Counted from the first letter of the stretch, positions 1-5,360 are shown. The stretch: 6,782 nt of DNA from Candidatus Cloacimonadota bacterium (GCA_021772705.1 JAJFLN010000093.1:1-6782), one strand, 5' to 3'. Made by a program: numbers and translations. Notes: generated from the sequence alone by a model not told the origin.

Positions 1-2
1 CC

Positions 3-119
3 CTCACACTCCGCAGCATCTATTGCAGTGAACGCCTTCAACGGTTCTTCACCGTACTGCAACAGTCTTACTCAGCCGAGATCCGGGAGGCCGACTGGAA
101 AGAAGCTGCCGTCGCTTGA
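3..119 (+). CDS. possible C-terminal end of an unknown protein (5' partial)
   Basis: The frame starting at base 3 is open from the window edge to a TGA at 117-119 and gives 38 residues ending in EIREADWKEAAVA. The composition (mixed charged and aromatic residues) looks like a protein tail, and a strong hairpin at 130-156 follows the stop directly, as expected at a gene end. I do not recognise a family. The main doubt is length: a 38-codon open frame occurs by chance fairly often, and a minus-strand frame (72-299) overlaps its end. More upstream sequence would settle it. Confidence 0.3.
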   Translation, partial: LTLRSIYCSERLQRFFTVLQQSYSAEIREADWKEAAVA

Positions 120-129
120 TCCGTAGCGC

Positions 130-156
130 ATCCAGACCCCTTCAGGGGACCTGGAT
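130..156 (+). terminator. hairpin just after the partial left-end frame
   Basis: ATCCAG at 130-135 pairs with CTGGAT at 151-156, and CCCC at 137-140 with GGGG at 145-148, around a TTCA loop. There is a small internal bulge (A on one side, AC on the other). The stem begins 11 bases after the stop of the possible partial gene. No T-run follows on the plus strand, so it is not a classical intrinsic terminator. It may stabilise a transcript end or be chance. Confidence 0.3.
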
Positions 157-578
157 CCGGAGCCGTCGCTGCCGAAAGCGTAAAGGTGGATGGTAGTCGG
201 TGGAGAATCAAATGGGAGCGAGACCCTGCTATACTGAGTGGAGTTGGTCTCGAGCATGGCAGGTGGGCGCTGGCGGAGGACGTGGTATTCGATGGTCATC
301 AAGAAGAAGCGTGAGCGATGAGCGATGAATGTGCCTACCGGCGAGCAGTCTCGGAAGCAGTCCATCCCTGGCGGTCTTCCCCAAGACGCCCTGCTGGGCT
401 GAGCAGGCGAAGAGTCTCAGAGGGCCGTTGCCTGGGTTTTGTTGAACCAAGCCGAATTGTTCAAGCGACTGGCGTGACTTCTATCGCACTCGCAACTCAG
501 CATAGGCGGGTGCAAGCATGTCCAGCATGGGCTTGCGCTGGCACTGGGATGCAGGCCGAGCCGCTGAGATGACGCACT
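157..578. other. no confident gene
   Basis: This stretch lies between the left-end hairpin and DUF4160. Open frames exist on both strands (for example minus 72-299 and plus 318-572), but none has a clear ribosome binding site or a protein sequence I recognise. A GTTGAAC at 441-447 fits the attC right-core pattern, but no matching left core with AAC lies in the 140 bases before it, so I do not call an attC here. I see no good sigma70 promoter for the DUF4160 gene. Confidence 0.5.
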
Positions 579-839
579 ATGCCGACGATTAGCAGGTTTT
601 TTGGGATTCTGATTCGCATGTATTTCAACGACCACGAGCCTCCCCACTTTCATGCCGTGTACGGAGAGTTTGAGGTACAGTTGGAGATTGAGACGCTAGC
701 GGTTCTGAGAGGAGAGTTGCCGAGGAGGGCCCTCGCGTTGGTTCTTGAGTGGGCATCACTGCACCGCGAGGAACTGAGAGCGGACTGGAACAGGGCCCGA
801 GCCGGTGAGGCCTTGGAACCCATCGAGCCCCTGGAGTAG
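579..839 (+). CDS. DUF4160 domain protein (86 aa), possible toxin-like partner
   Basis: The 86-residue product is a full-length DUF4160 protein. It begins MPTISRFFGI, a very typical family start, and carries the hallmark HEPPHFHA at residues 19-26. The second half has the common LPRRALALVLEWA pattern (about 48-60) and ends with a charged helix and an EPIEPL tail. The start at 579 is chosen because family members begin in the same way. The upstream Shine-Dalgarno is weak (GAG about ten bases ahead). DUF2442 follows after 7 bases in the same direction, so the two are surely co-transcribed. Small DUF4160-DUF2442 pairs are common neighbours in bacterial genomes and have a toxin-antitoxin look (two short, adjacent proteins in accessory DNA), but I know of no firm biochemical role. 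Function here is unknown. The family call is firm. Confidence 0.9.
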   Translation: MPTISRFFGILIRMYFNDHEPPHFHAVYGEFEVQLEIETLAVLRGELPRRALALVLEWASLHREELRADWNRARAGEALEPIEPLE

Positions 840-846
840 ATTCACT

Positions 847-1173
847 ATGGATGGACCCCTGCTTAGAGTGACAGAAGTGCGTCCGCTGAGTGGCCGAACC
901 CTCGAGATGACGTTGACGGATGGATCGACTATCACTCGTGACGTTACGGCACTTTTGACTGGCCCGATCTTCGAGATGGTGAAGGATGACGACAGCGTGT
1001 TCCGGAAAGTGAGAGCTGAGGGCGGTACGGTTGTTTGGGGAACTGGTGCCGATCTCTGCCCAGACGTCCTGATCTGGGGAGGGCTACCTCCAGCAGGCGG
1101 AACAGCGACGCCAGCTGATTACATGAAGTTGACGACGTCGAATCTTCGGCAAGACTCGCAGAGGGTCGCCTGA
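847..1173 (+). CDS. DUF2442 domain protein (108 aa), partner of DUF4160
   Basis: Residues 5-75 match the DUF2442 plan: an N-terminal VTEVRPL strand, a TLTDG turn (22-26), a GPIF segment (39-42) and the signature VVWGTGADLCPDVL at 62-75. I chose the ATG at 847 because a GGAG lies ten bases ahead and family members begin close to this point. An upstream in-frame ATG at 805 would add 14 residues overlapping the end of DUF4160 and is less likely. About 33 residues follow the signature, rich in Gly, Thr and Ala, which is longer than the usual short tail and may be a divergent extension. The gene sits 7 bases after DUF4160, pointing to one operon and joint function. DUF2442 proteins have been proposed as the antitoxin-like half of such pairs. 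That role is inference. Confidence 0.88.
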   Translation: MDGPLLRVTEVRPLSGRTLEMTLTDGSTITRDVTALLTGPIFEMVKDDDSVFRKVRAEGGTVVWGTGADLCPDVLIWGGLPPAGGTATPADYMKLTTSNLRQDSQRVA

Positions 1174-1193
1174 GGCCTGCTTGGTCCCAGGGA

Positions 1194-1207
1194 GTCGGGG
1201 GCCCGAC
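1194..1207 (+). terminator. short GC hairpin after DUF2442
   Basis: GTCGGG at 1194-1199 is followed two bases later by its exact complement CCCGAC at 1202-1207. In RNA this would fold with a somewhat smaller stem to open a four-base loop. It lies 21 bases after the DUF2442 stop, where an operon terminator would be expected, but no T-run follows. Weak terminator candidate. Confidence 0.3.
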
Positions 1208-1480
1208 GGATCGATGTGCCATCGCTCCGAGGCCGCAATTGCAGCATCGTAAATCAGATGCCACGGCGTGCCAGCATCCAGAAGCAGACCACGTTGTTGC
1301 CAGGGCTGTTGTCGAGATCATCGCGGGCGGGAGCAGGTAGGGTCACTGGCCTCCCATGGGCGTAGAACTGTCCGGCAGCGGGGGCGGAATCGGAACTCGT
1401 GGTGGGTCTGCTTGCGAGAACGCAAACTGCCAACGCATGACGCGGTTGTGACGCATGAGATGAGACGCGTCAGGTAAGAA
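1208..1480. other. gene-free spacer between DUF2442 and the first attC-like site
   Basis: I see no convincing gene. Small structures are present: a 5-bp hairpin TTGCG-AGAA-CGCAA at 1412-1425, and the 8-base word ACGCATGA twice, at 1433-1440 and 1451-1458. None has a clear role. Confidence 0.5.
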
Positions 1481-1617
1481 AGATAACGTCTAGAATCAGC
1501 TGCGAGGTCAAGGGGTGATGCCGGAGCAAAGCGGAGGTGTCGCCCCGGTCTGGCGCGTCGGCTGCGACTGCAGCCGGCGTGACAGATGAGATCGTCTGCT
1601 GCATTCTTCTGTTATCG
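1481..1617 (-). repeat. attC: attC-like integron recombination site, copy 1
   Basis: On the plus strand the site runs from AGATAAC (1481-1487) to GTTATCG (1611-1617). The outer TAAC and GTTA pair. Inside them AGAATCAGC (1492-1500) pairs with GCTGCATTCT (1598-1607) except for one unpaired C at 1602. An unequal inner box of this kind is a mark of attC sites, where the left inner box normally has the extra base, so the site is best read along the minus strand. The centre holds a CGGCTGC-GACT-GCAGCCG hairpin. From the ATAACGTC word to GTTA this copy differs from copy 3 by about three substitutions and one single-base indel over 133 bases. It separates the DUF4160/DUF2442 segment from the PLP-enzyme segment. 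Integrase would act on the folded single strand. Confidence 0.8.
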
Positions 1618-1713
1618 ACTTGCGCTGTCGGCTGCGGTCGCGGTGATCTGGAGGTGTCTCGGCTGCTATTTGAATGCACTTCTTAGAGTGCAGAGGATCT
1701 ACACACGCAGAAG

Positions 1714-1727
1714 GCGCCCCTGGGCGC
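1714..1727 (-). terminator. GC hairpin between the membrane-protein gene and attC
   Basis: GCGCCC at 1714-1719 and GGGCGC at 1722-1727 are complementary. A smaller hairpin, TGCACT (1675-1680) with AGTGCA (1687-1692), lies further along. Both are downstream of the membrane-protein stop on the minus strand. Neither is followed by a clear T-run there. The attC fold beyond them could itself hinder transcription. The rest of 1618-1803 shows no gene. Confidence 0.25.
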
Positions 1728-1803
1728 GCGAGGGTGGATCAGTGTGACCCGACTCCGACTGGATCAGTGAGGGCGACTCTTGACAGCATTCCCTCCGCGT
1801 CGC

Positions 1804-2529
1804 CTACAAGTCTCTACCCAGACACGAAACACGTTTCGAGCGGCCCCGAAGTTGCTCAAACACCCCCAGCAACACGTCTCGATGATCATTAGGGAGCGTT
1901 AGGATTATCAAGCTATTCACCGTAGCACCCCTCTTCGGCGGTGTCGTAATGTACCAGTACCCAGTAACGTGCCCCCTGGCTTGCACAACAGCAAAATTGA
2001 ACAGACATTCCTCGTCAAAAACGTAGAACTGAATCCTCTCTGCAAGTACTTCGTCCTTAACGTGGTAGTCATTTTTCAATCGCCCGATGAACTCGCTCTT
2101 CTCCAGTTCGAGCGCGGGGAAACGTGACTGGGAAACATAGTAAATGTACTTTACCCCCTCCTTGACATTCTCCGATATCACGTTCAGCGCGGGCACCGTG
2201 GAGTCGTAACTAGCCAGTGTATTCGTCAAGACATGTACTTCGTCGCCTTCAGCCAATTGATGTTCTTCTGTCTTCTCCAGAAACGTAGCAACACTGGTGA
2301 TTGACAGCGAGTCGCGAGCGCAGGAGTTTAGAAGCGGCGCCAACGATTCCACAAGCTTCGGTTGGAGTTTCTCTTTGGCTAGATCGCCTATCGCTACTAT
2401 TCCACTCAACAACAGGACCAGAACCACGAACCCCATAGCCGAATTGTCGGGAGCGTAATCCAGTTTCAAGAGTACCGCAATGGCGGACAACAGGCCCACC
2501 ACAATAGCCTTAATGATTGTCCACTTCAT
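1804..2529 (-). CDS. membrane-anchored protein with two N-terminal helices and an unassigned cytosolic domain (241 aa)
   Basis: Residues about 5-22 and 32-48 are two hydrophobic helices joined by a short polar turn (DYAPDNS). A basic and acidic segment (DLAKEKLQPK) and a soluble domain of about 185 residues follow. The soluble part has an alpha/beta look: a strand EVHVLTNTL (97-105), then a helix NVISENVKEGVKY (116-128) leading to IYYVSQS. This layout resembles catalytically empty phospholipase-D-like or sensor domains I have seen in other bacterial proteins, but there is no HKD motif and I make that link only tentatively. The ATG at 2529 has AAAGG six bases ahead and lies inside the end of the upstream PLP-enzyme gene, overlapping it by 20 bases, so translation is probably coupled. 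That ties the two products to one process, possibly with this protein as membrane sensor or anchor. The DNA looks less GC-rich than the flanks. Confidence 0.75.
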   Translation of the reverse strand: MKWTIIKAIVVGLLSAIAVLLKLDYAPDNSAMGFVVLVLLLSGIVAIGDLAKEKLQPKLVESLAPLLNSCARDSLSITSVATFLEKTEEHQLAEGDEVHVLTNTLASYDSTVPALNVISENVKEGVKYIYYVSQSRFPALELEKSEFIGRLKNDYHVKDEVLAERIQFYVFDEECLFNFAVVQARGHVTGYWYITTPPKRGATVNSLIILTLPNDHRDVLLGVFEQLRGRSKRVSCLGRDL

Positions 2530-3556
2530 CTGCGCCTTTCACAACCTTCACTGTTGGCGCGCGGCTCCTGTAAAAGCACGTCCTGACAGAGTAGGTGTAC
2601 GCTCCTGAATCAGCAACACACAGCACATCTCCGGCCACTATAGAATCGGGGAGTTCGCACGTCCCTAGTATGTCAGATGAGTCTGAAGTTGGCCCAGCCA
2701 AGACAAAGGCTTGCGTCGCAGCCTCCTGCTCTTGCCCGACGAGCGAGACTTCAAACACTCGGTCCTTTAGTACGCAATCCAACAGCCCGGAATAGATCCC
2801 ACAGTCGACGTAAAGCCAATCACGTCCGAACCGGGATCTACGGGCGGTCACCGTCACGTAGAGCTTCATGCTTGGCCCTACCAGATTGCGGCCTGGCTCA
2901 ACAATAATCTTCGACACACCGGTCTCGCGTCTGTACGTTTCAACCGCCTCTCTCAACTTGTCACTACCCGGAGTGTCTAGCCCACCACCAATGTCGAGAA
3001 TCTTAAACGTCGTCGCAGGCAAGCGGCCGGTGATTGCTTTAACGCATCTCGTCAAACTGTCAAGACCATACACTTCGCTCGGAAGATACAAGCTCGCCCC
3101 TACGCACGCTTCCCTCATCTCTCGTACAATAGTGGGGAGCTCGGCGAGATTACAGCCCCACTTTTCCAAAGGACGCGAACGTGACCCAAGGGCATCCGAT
3201 ATTGAAACCCGCAACAGGAATCTGCTGTGAGGGCTAAGCTCACGAATCACCCTGAACTCCTCTATGGAGTCTACGGTGAAAAACCTAACGCCGAGGGCGA
3301 CAGCCTTTTCGCGATTTGCGTGAGTGTCTACGGGCAGACTAAACAACACACGCGACGCAGGCACCCCTCTACCTAGGAGCATGCGAAGGTGAGCGATTGA
3401 ATCGATCTCGAATGACGATCCGAGTTTCGCCAGATGGTCGACCACCGCAAAATGGTCGTTGGCCTTCATGGGGTAGTAAACGGACCCCAACTTGGTATAG
3501 AGGCTGTAGAGCTCCGCCAACCGCGTCAGATTCAGAACAAATCTAGGTGTCGACAT
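2510..3556 (-). CDS. fold-type III PLP-dependent decarboxylase-like enzyme (ornithine/lysine/diaminopimelate decarboxylase family), 348 aa
   Basis: The family motifs appear in order: YYPMKAND with the PLP lysine K31, a GGGLDTP phosphate-binding loop (190-196), VEPGRNLVG (219-227), GPTSDSSD (288-295) and SGAYTYS (317-323). These match the ornithine-decarboxylase branch with a TIM-barrel N-terminal half and a beta-domain C-terminal half. The likely reaction is PLP-dependent decarboxylation of a basic amino acid. Three features question that. The SFHVGS segment, whose His stacks on PLP, reads SLYLPS (155-160) with Tyr at 157. The catalytic Cys of GPTCDS is Ser 291. The usual substrate-side Asp of the DGVYG segment aligns with Cys 252. 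At 348 residues it is shorter than typical members (about 390-420) and ends soon after GAYT. The start at 3556 fits the usual 'TPF.VLNL' family opening, with a promoter only a few bases upstream. The membrane-protein gene overlaps its end. Family is firm; substrate is unknown. Confidence 0.88.
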   Translation of the reverse strand: MSTPRFVLNLTRLAELYSLYTKLGSVYYPMKANDHFAVVDHLAKLGSSFEIDSIAHLRMLLGRGVPASRVLFSLPVDTHANREKAVALGVRFFTVDSIEEFRVIRELSPHSRFLLRVSISDALGSRSRPLEKWGCNLAELPTIVREMREACVGASLYLPSEVYGLDSLTRCVKAITGRLPATTFKILDIGGGLDTPGSDKLREAVETYRRETGVSKIIVEPGRNLVGPSMKLYVTVTARRSRFGRDWLYVDCGIYSGLLDCVLKDRVFEVSLVGQEQEAATQAFVLAGPTSDSSDILGTCELPDSIVAGDVLCVADSGAYTYSVRTCFYRSRAPTVKVVKGADEVDNH

Positions 3557-3567
3557 CGAGTAATTCC

Positions 3568-3596
3568 ATCTTAAGCCACTTTCTTCGGGCAGTCAA
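3568..3596 (-). promoter_or_regulatory. sigma70-type promoter for the PLP-enzyme operon
   Basis: On the minus strand TTGACT (3591-3596) is followed after exactly 17 bases by TAAGAT (3568-3573). The -35 matches five of six consensus bases, the -10 four of six. The predicted start near 3561 leaves only about five untranslated bases before the ATG at 3556, so the message would be nearly leaderless. A GGAA lies too close to the -10 to serve as a transcribed Shine-Dalgarno. Confidence 0.55.
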
Positions 3597-3647
3597 TCAC
3601 GGAGCTATTGCCGCGAGTAACCTCGGGATGACCTTTGGACTGCCCGA
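3585..3647. promoter_or_regulatory. 10-bp inverted repeat overlapping the -35, possible operator
   Basis: TCGGGCAGTC (3585-3594) is repeated as its exact complement GACTGCCCGA at 3638-3647, 43 bases apart. The inner copy covers four bases of the -35 element of the operon promoter. Two well-separated arms of this type could bind a dimeric or looping repressor. No regulator gene is visible next to it. The alternative is a structural element. Confidence 0.4.
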
Positions 3648-4125
3648 CGCAACACGAGAGCACAGCGAGTTTCAACGTGACCTCTAGCTTCCGTCCAACT
3701 GTGCTTCTAGCACAAGTTTCGCTGGCCCGTTCTCAGTCGTTTGCACCCCACAGGTTCGCATCTCCACAGCAGCGGGGCGACGGCTTTGCCGTCGCGCTTG
3801 GGCTCGTAGGTGATGCCAGACGATATCTGGAGGCAACATGGAGCTCTCGGTTCTGCCTTCATCTCTGAGAAGCGCTATCAATACAGGAGGGACGATGACG
3901 TGCTGAAGTTGCCACACCTCGAAGCCGGAGATCACGAAGTCTCCGGCGGCGGCAGGAATACCGCGATCGGCAAGGTCCAGTGCGAGAGCCGACTTTCGGA
4001 GAGCCATGGATGACTGAACTCGGATCTGCAGCGCTGCCTTACTGGACTAGGCCACGAAGTAGACCGTATCCAGGTAGGCTTCTGGGCGGAAGAGCCGTGC
4101 TGAAGCTGACCTCTGGTAGCAAGGT
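3648..4125. other. leader of the PLP-enzyme cassette, no recognisable gene
   Basis: About 480 bases between the promoter region and attC copy 2. The longest minus-strand frame (3684-4007, 107 residues, MALRKSALALDLADRG...) has no ribosome binding site and no family I recognise. Plus-strand frames are no better. It could hold a small RNA, a decayed gene or an untranslated leader. I see no clear structure to choose between them. Confidence 0.45.
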
Positions 4126-4255
4126 CGATAACGTCCGAATTGACCTGCGTGTTCAAAGGGGCGATGCCGAAGGCGTCGAACCGGTCTGGCGCGTCGGCTG
4201 CGAAAGCAGTCGGCGTGACAGATTGAACTCGTCTGGTCGAATTCGCCTGTTATAC
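4126..4255 (-). repeat. attC: attC-like integron recombination site, copy 2 (diverged)
   Basis: The outer cores are CGATAAC (4126-4132) and GTTATAC (4249-4255). The inner boxes CGAATTGACC (4136-4145) and GGTCGAATTCG (4235-4245) pair fully except for one extra G at 4239, on the same side as the extra base in copies 1 and 3. The central block CTGGCGCGTCGGCTGCGA is shared with the other copies and folds as CGGCTGC-GAAA-GCAGTCG with one G-T pair. Much of the sequence between differs from copies 1 and 3, yet the arms remain complementary, so the fold rather than the sequence is kept. The whole is about 130 bases. Confidence 0.8.
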
Positions 4256-4594
4256 CGGCTGGACGGTTCGGGAGGCCGCTTTGCTACGTACATCTCGTCA
4301 CTTTGAAGCGCCAAGAGCTTAATGTCATGGGAGCGCCTGAGTCAACAAGCAACTGAGGGCGACGTCGTCCGCCGAGCTCGCGAGGTGGACGTCTGTCGCC
4401 CGGGTGATGTAATCGGAGCAGCCCAACCGTCGTCGAAGATTGATGATTGTCCCGAAATCAAACGGTACTCGCTGTAACTCCACGGCTGTTGACGCCCTTA
4501 CTCCACTTCGGCCTTTGCGACTATTCTGGTATTGCGCTGCGTTCTAGTCAATAGCAACAACACTTCGGTCGAGATGCAAAGCCACAACGTCCCC
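4256..4594. other. gene-free tail of the HigBA cassette with one hairpin
   Basis: No convincing gene is visible. CGTCCGCC (4366-4373) pairs with GGTGGACG (4384-4391), with one G-T pair, around a ten-base loop. On the minus strand this hairpin is downstream of HigA but has no T-run, so terminator function is only possible. Nothing else stands out. Confidence 0.45.
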
Positions 4595-4933
4595 CTACGC
4601 TGCTTGATTTCGCTCAAGCTGTATTGTCAGCTTCAGACCAAGAGCCCGAGAGACTCTTCCTAGTAGGTCGAGGCTAGGAAGCCCACCTTTTCCAGATTCC
4701 AACCTCGCTATGGCCGACTGAGTAGTGTTTATTCGACTTGCCAATTCAACCTGGGTCAATCCCGCGTCTCGTCTGGCGCTCCGCACCATCCCTGCGGCGT
4801 GCTCTCGAAACCTGATTTGATCATACTCAACTCGGAAAACCGGGTCGGCCATGAACTCGTCACGAACCTGCTCAAGCCCGACGAAGCGTTTGTGTCCGAC
4901 TTTCGGATTCGTCAGTTCCTCCTTCTTACTCAT
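4595..4933 (-). CDS. higA: HigA-type antitoxin, XRE-family helix-turn-helix protein (112 aa)
   Basis: Residues about 53-105 form an XRE/Cro-type DNA-binding domain: ARRDAGLTQVELASRI, then NTTQSAIARLESGKGG, then PSLDLLGRVSRALGLKL. The N-terminal part holds the DPVFRVEYDQI segment (30-40) common in HigA antitoxins of this class. The protein should bind and neutralise HigB and, through its helix-turn-helix, repress the operon promoter. The ATG at 4933 overlaps the toxin TGA as ATGA, and AAGGAGG lies seven bases ahead inside the toxin gene, a far stronger signal than the toxin has. The toxin-first order is typical of HigBA. Length is normal for the family. No terminator is obvious after it. Confidence 0.92.
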   Translation of the reverse strand: MSKKEELTNPKVGHKRFVGLEQVRDEFMADPVFRVEYDQIRFREHAAGMVRSARRDAGLTQVELASRINTTQSAIARLESGKGGLPSLDLLGRVSRALGLKLTIQLERNQAA

Positions 4934-5325
4934 GATTCGACCTCCTTCATCCTTCGCTCGGCTGTGTCGATCTCACGGTGCGGTGCCTTCCTGGTCTTCT
5001 TGAGGTACGCATGCAGCAAGACCACCGTGGATTCGTCGACTTCTTCTGGGACAGTTGATGCCCCCTGCACACGGTCTCTCGAAGTTGTTGTCGCCGGAGA
5101 ACGCAGGACACAGTAGAAGATCCGAACCTCTCCGCCGGCGCGGATCTTGATCTCCCAGAGTTTTTTCCTAATCTGACGCGTGGTGAATCCTTGACCATCC
5201 AACCCTTCCTCCTCGATTCTCTCCAGGACCCTGAAACACTCGGCGCGAGCCTTCGTCGGCAGATTGCTCAGAAACTCCCTGACCGGCACCCGACCGGAAT
5301 CCGAGGCGTAGAAAAGAACCTTCAC
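4930..5325 (-). CDS. higB: HigB-type toxin, RelE superfamily / phage Gp49-like (131 aa)
   Basis: The product starts (V/M)KVLFYASDSGRVPVREFL, a typical Gp49-like opening, followed by the conserved KKLWEIKIRAGGEVRIFYCV (54-73) and VVLLHAYLKKTRKAPHREIDTAERR (101-125). Such toxins are ribosome-dependent mRNA endonucleases, held in check by HigA. I chose GTG at 5325 rather than an upstream ATG at 5499, because homologues begin here and the operon promoter lies between the two starts. The -10 ends so close that the predicted transcription start is the G of GTG, implying a leaderless message. Between the FYCV strand and the VVLLHAY strand are about 26 residues (74-99, with TTTSRDRV and PEEVDES) that most relatives lack, a probable loop insertion. 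The gene is otherwise intact and overlaps higA by four bases. Confidence 0.9.
   Translation of the reverse strand: MKVLFYASDSGRVPVREFLSNLPTKARAECFRVLERIEEEGLDGQGFTTRQIRKKLWEIKIRAGGEVRIFYCVLRSPATTTSRDRVQGASTVPEEVDESTVVLLHAYLKKTRKAPHREIDTAERRMKEVES
4941..4947 (-). promoter_or_regulatory. strong ribosome binding site of higA
   Basis: AAGGAGG on the minus strand lies seven bases ahead of the higA ATG, within the last codons of higB. It contrasts with the apparently leaderless toxin start and would favour antitoxin over toxin from the same message. Confidence 0.7.
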
Positions 5326-5331
5326 GCAAGA

Positions 5332-5360
5332 AGTATATAGCGCCCCCGCTATAACCGCAA
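5332..5360 (-). promoter_or_regulatory. sigma70-type promoter of the higBA operon
   Basis: TTGCGG (5355-5360) and TATACT (5332-5337) are exactly 17 bases apart on the minus strand. The -35 has four of six consensus bases, the -10 five of six. The start predicted from the usual spacing is 5325, the first base of the higB GTG. Confidence 0.7.
5336..5353. promoter_or_regulatory. perfect palindrome within the higBA promoter, likely HigA operator
   Basis: TATAGCG (5336-5342) and CGCTATA (5347-5353) are exact complements around CCCC. The 18-base element fills the spacer and touches the -10, where a bound helix-turn-helix dimer would block RNA polymerase. Autorepression by the antitoxin or the toxin-antitoxin complex is usual for HigBA; the assignment of this site to HigA is inference. 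Confidence 0.65.

Larger units (their letters stand above)
1..1486 (-). mobile_element. partial integron gene cassette carrying a DUF4160/DUF2442 pair
   Basis: This is the stretch to the left of the first attC-like site. Its right boundary is the predicted crossover point in the left core of that site, between 1486 and 1487, assuming the array reads along the minus strand. The left end lies outside the window. The only confident genes inside, the DUF4160/DUF2442 pair, run on the plus strand, against the presumed array direction. That is unusual for cassettes but known for toxin-antitoxin-like ones with their own promoter. I found no further attC-like structure between 1 and 1480, so 1-1486 could be one cassette or could include older, decayed ones. 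Confidence 0.45.
1487..4131 (-). mobile_element. integron gene cassette with the PLP-enzyme/membrane-protein operon
   Basis: This 2645-base segment lies between the predicted crossover points of attC-like copies 1 and 2. Read on the minus strand it starts with TTATCG at its right edge and ends with an attC whose outer left core reads CGATAAC, the exact complement of GTTATCG. That is what is expected when both ends come from one circular cassette. Inside are a leader of about 570 bases, the decarboxylase-like gene, the overlapping membrane-protein gene and the attC. Both genes point in the cassette direction. It is large for a cassette and carries two genes with their own promoter. If the array instead reads on the plus strand, the boundaries move to about 1611/1612 and 4249/4250. 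Confidence 0.65.

Noticed and set aside
72..299. Minus-strand frame of 75 residues starting MTIEYHVLRQRPP
   Set aside because: No Shine-Dalgarno ahead of any start, no recognised family, and it overlaps the more plausible partial plus-strand frame and its hairpin. It lies in the array direction, so it stays possible but unsupported.
441..447. GTTGAAC, which fits the attC right-core pattern
   Set aside because: No AAC-containing left core or complementary inner boxes lie within the preceding 140 bases.
318..572. Plus-strand frame of 84 residues just before DUF4160
   Set aside because: Arg/Ala-rich sequence typical of a chance frame in GC-rich DNA, with no ribosome binding site.
944..1321. 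Minus-strand frame of 125 residues across DUF2442
   Set aside because: Shadow of the well-supported DUF2442 gene on the other strand.
1470..1679. Minus-strand frame at attC copy 1, with near-identical peptide at copy 3 (5924-6190)
   Set aside because: The shared peptide arises from the duplicated recombination site, whose sequence is explained by its fold. It is not conserved in the diverged copy 2.
1782..1810. TTGACA as a plus-strand promoter
   Set aside because: The hexamer at the right distance is CCTACA, a poor -10, and no plus-strand gene follows.
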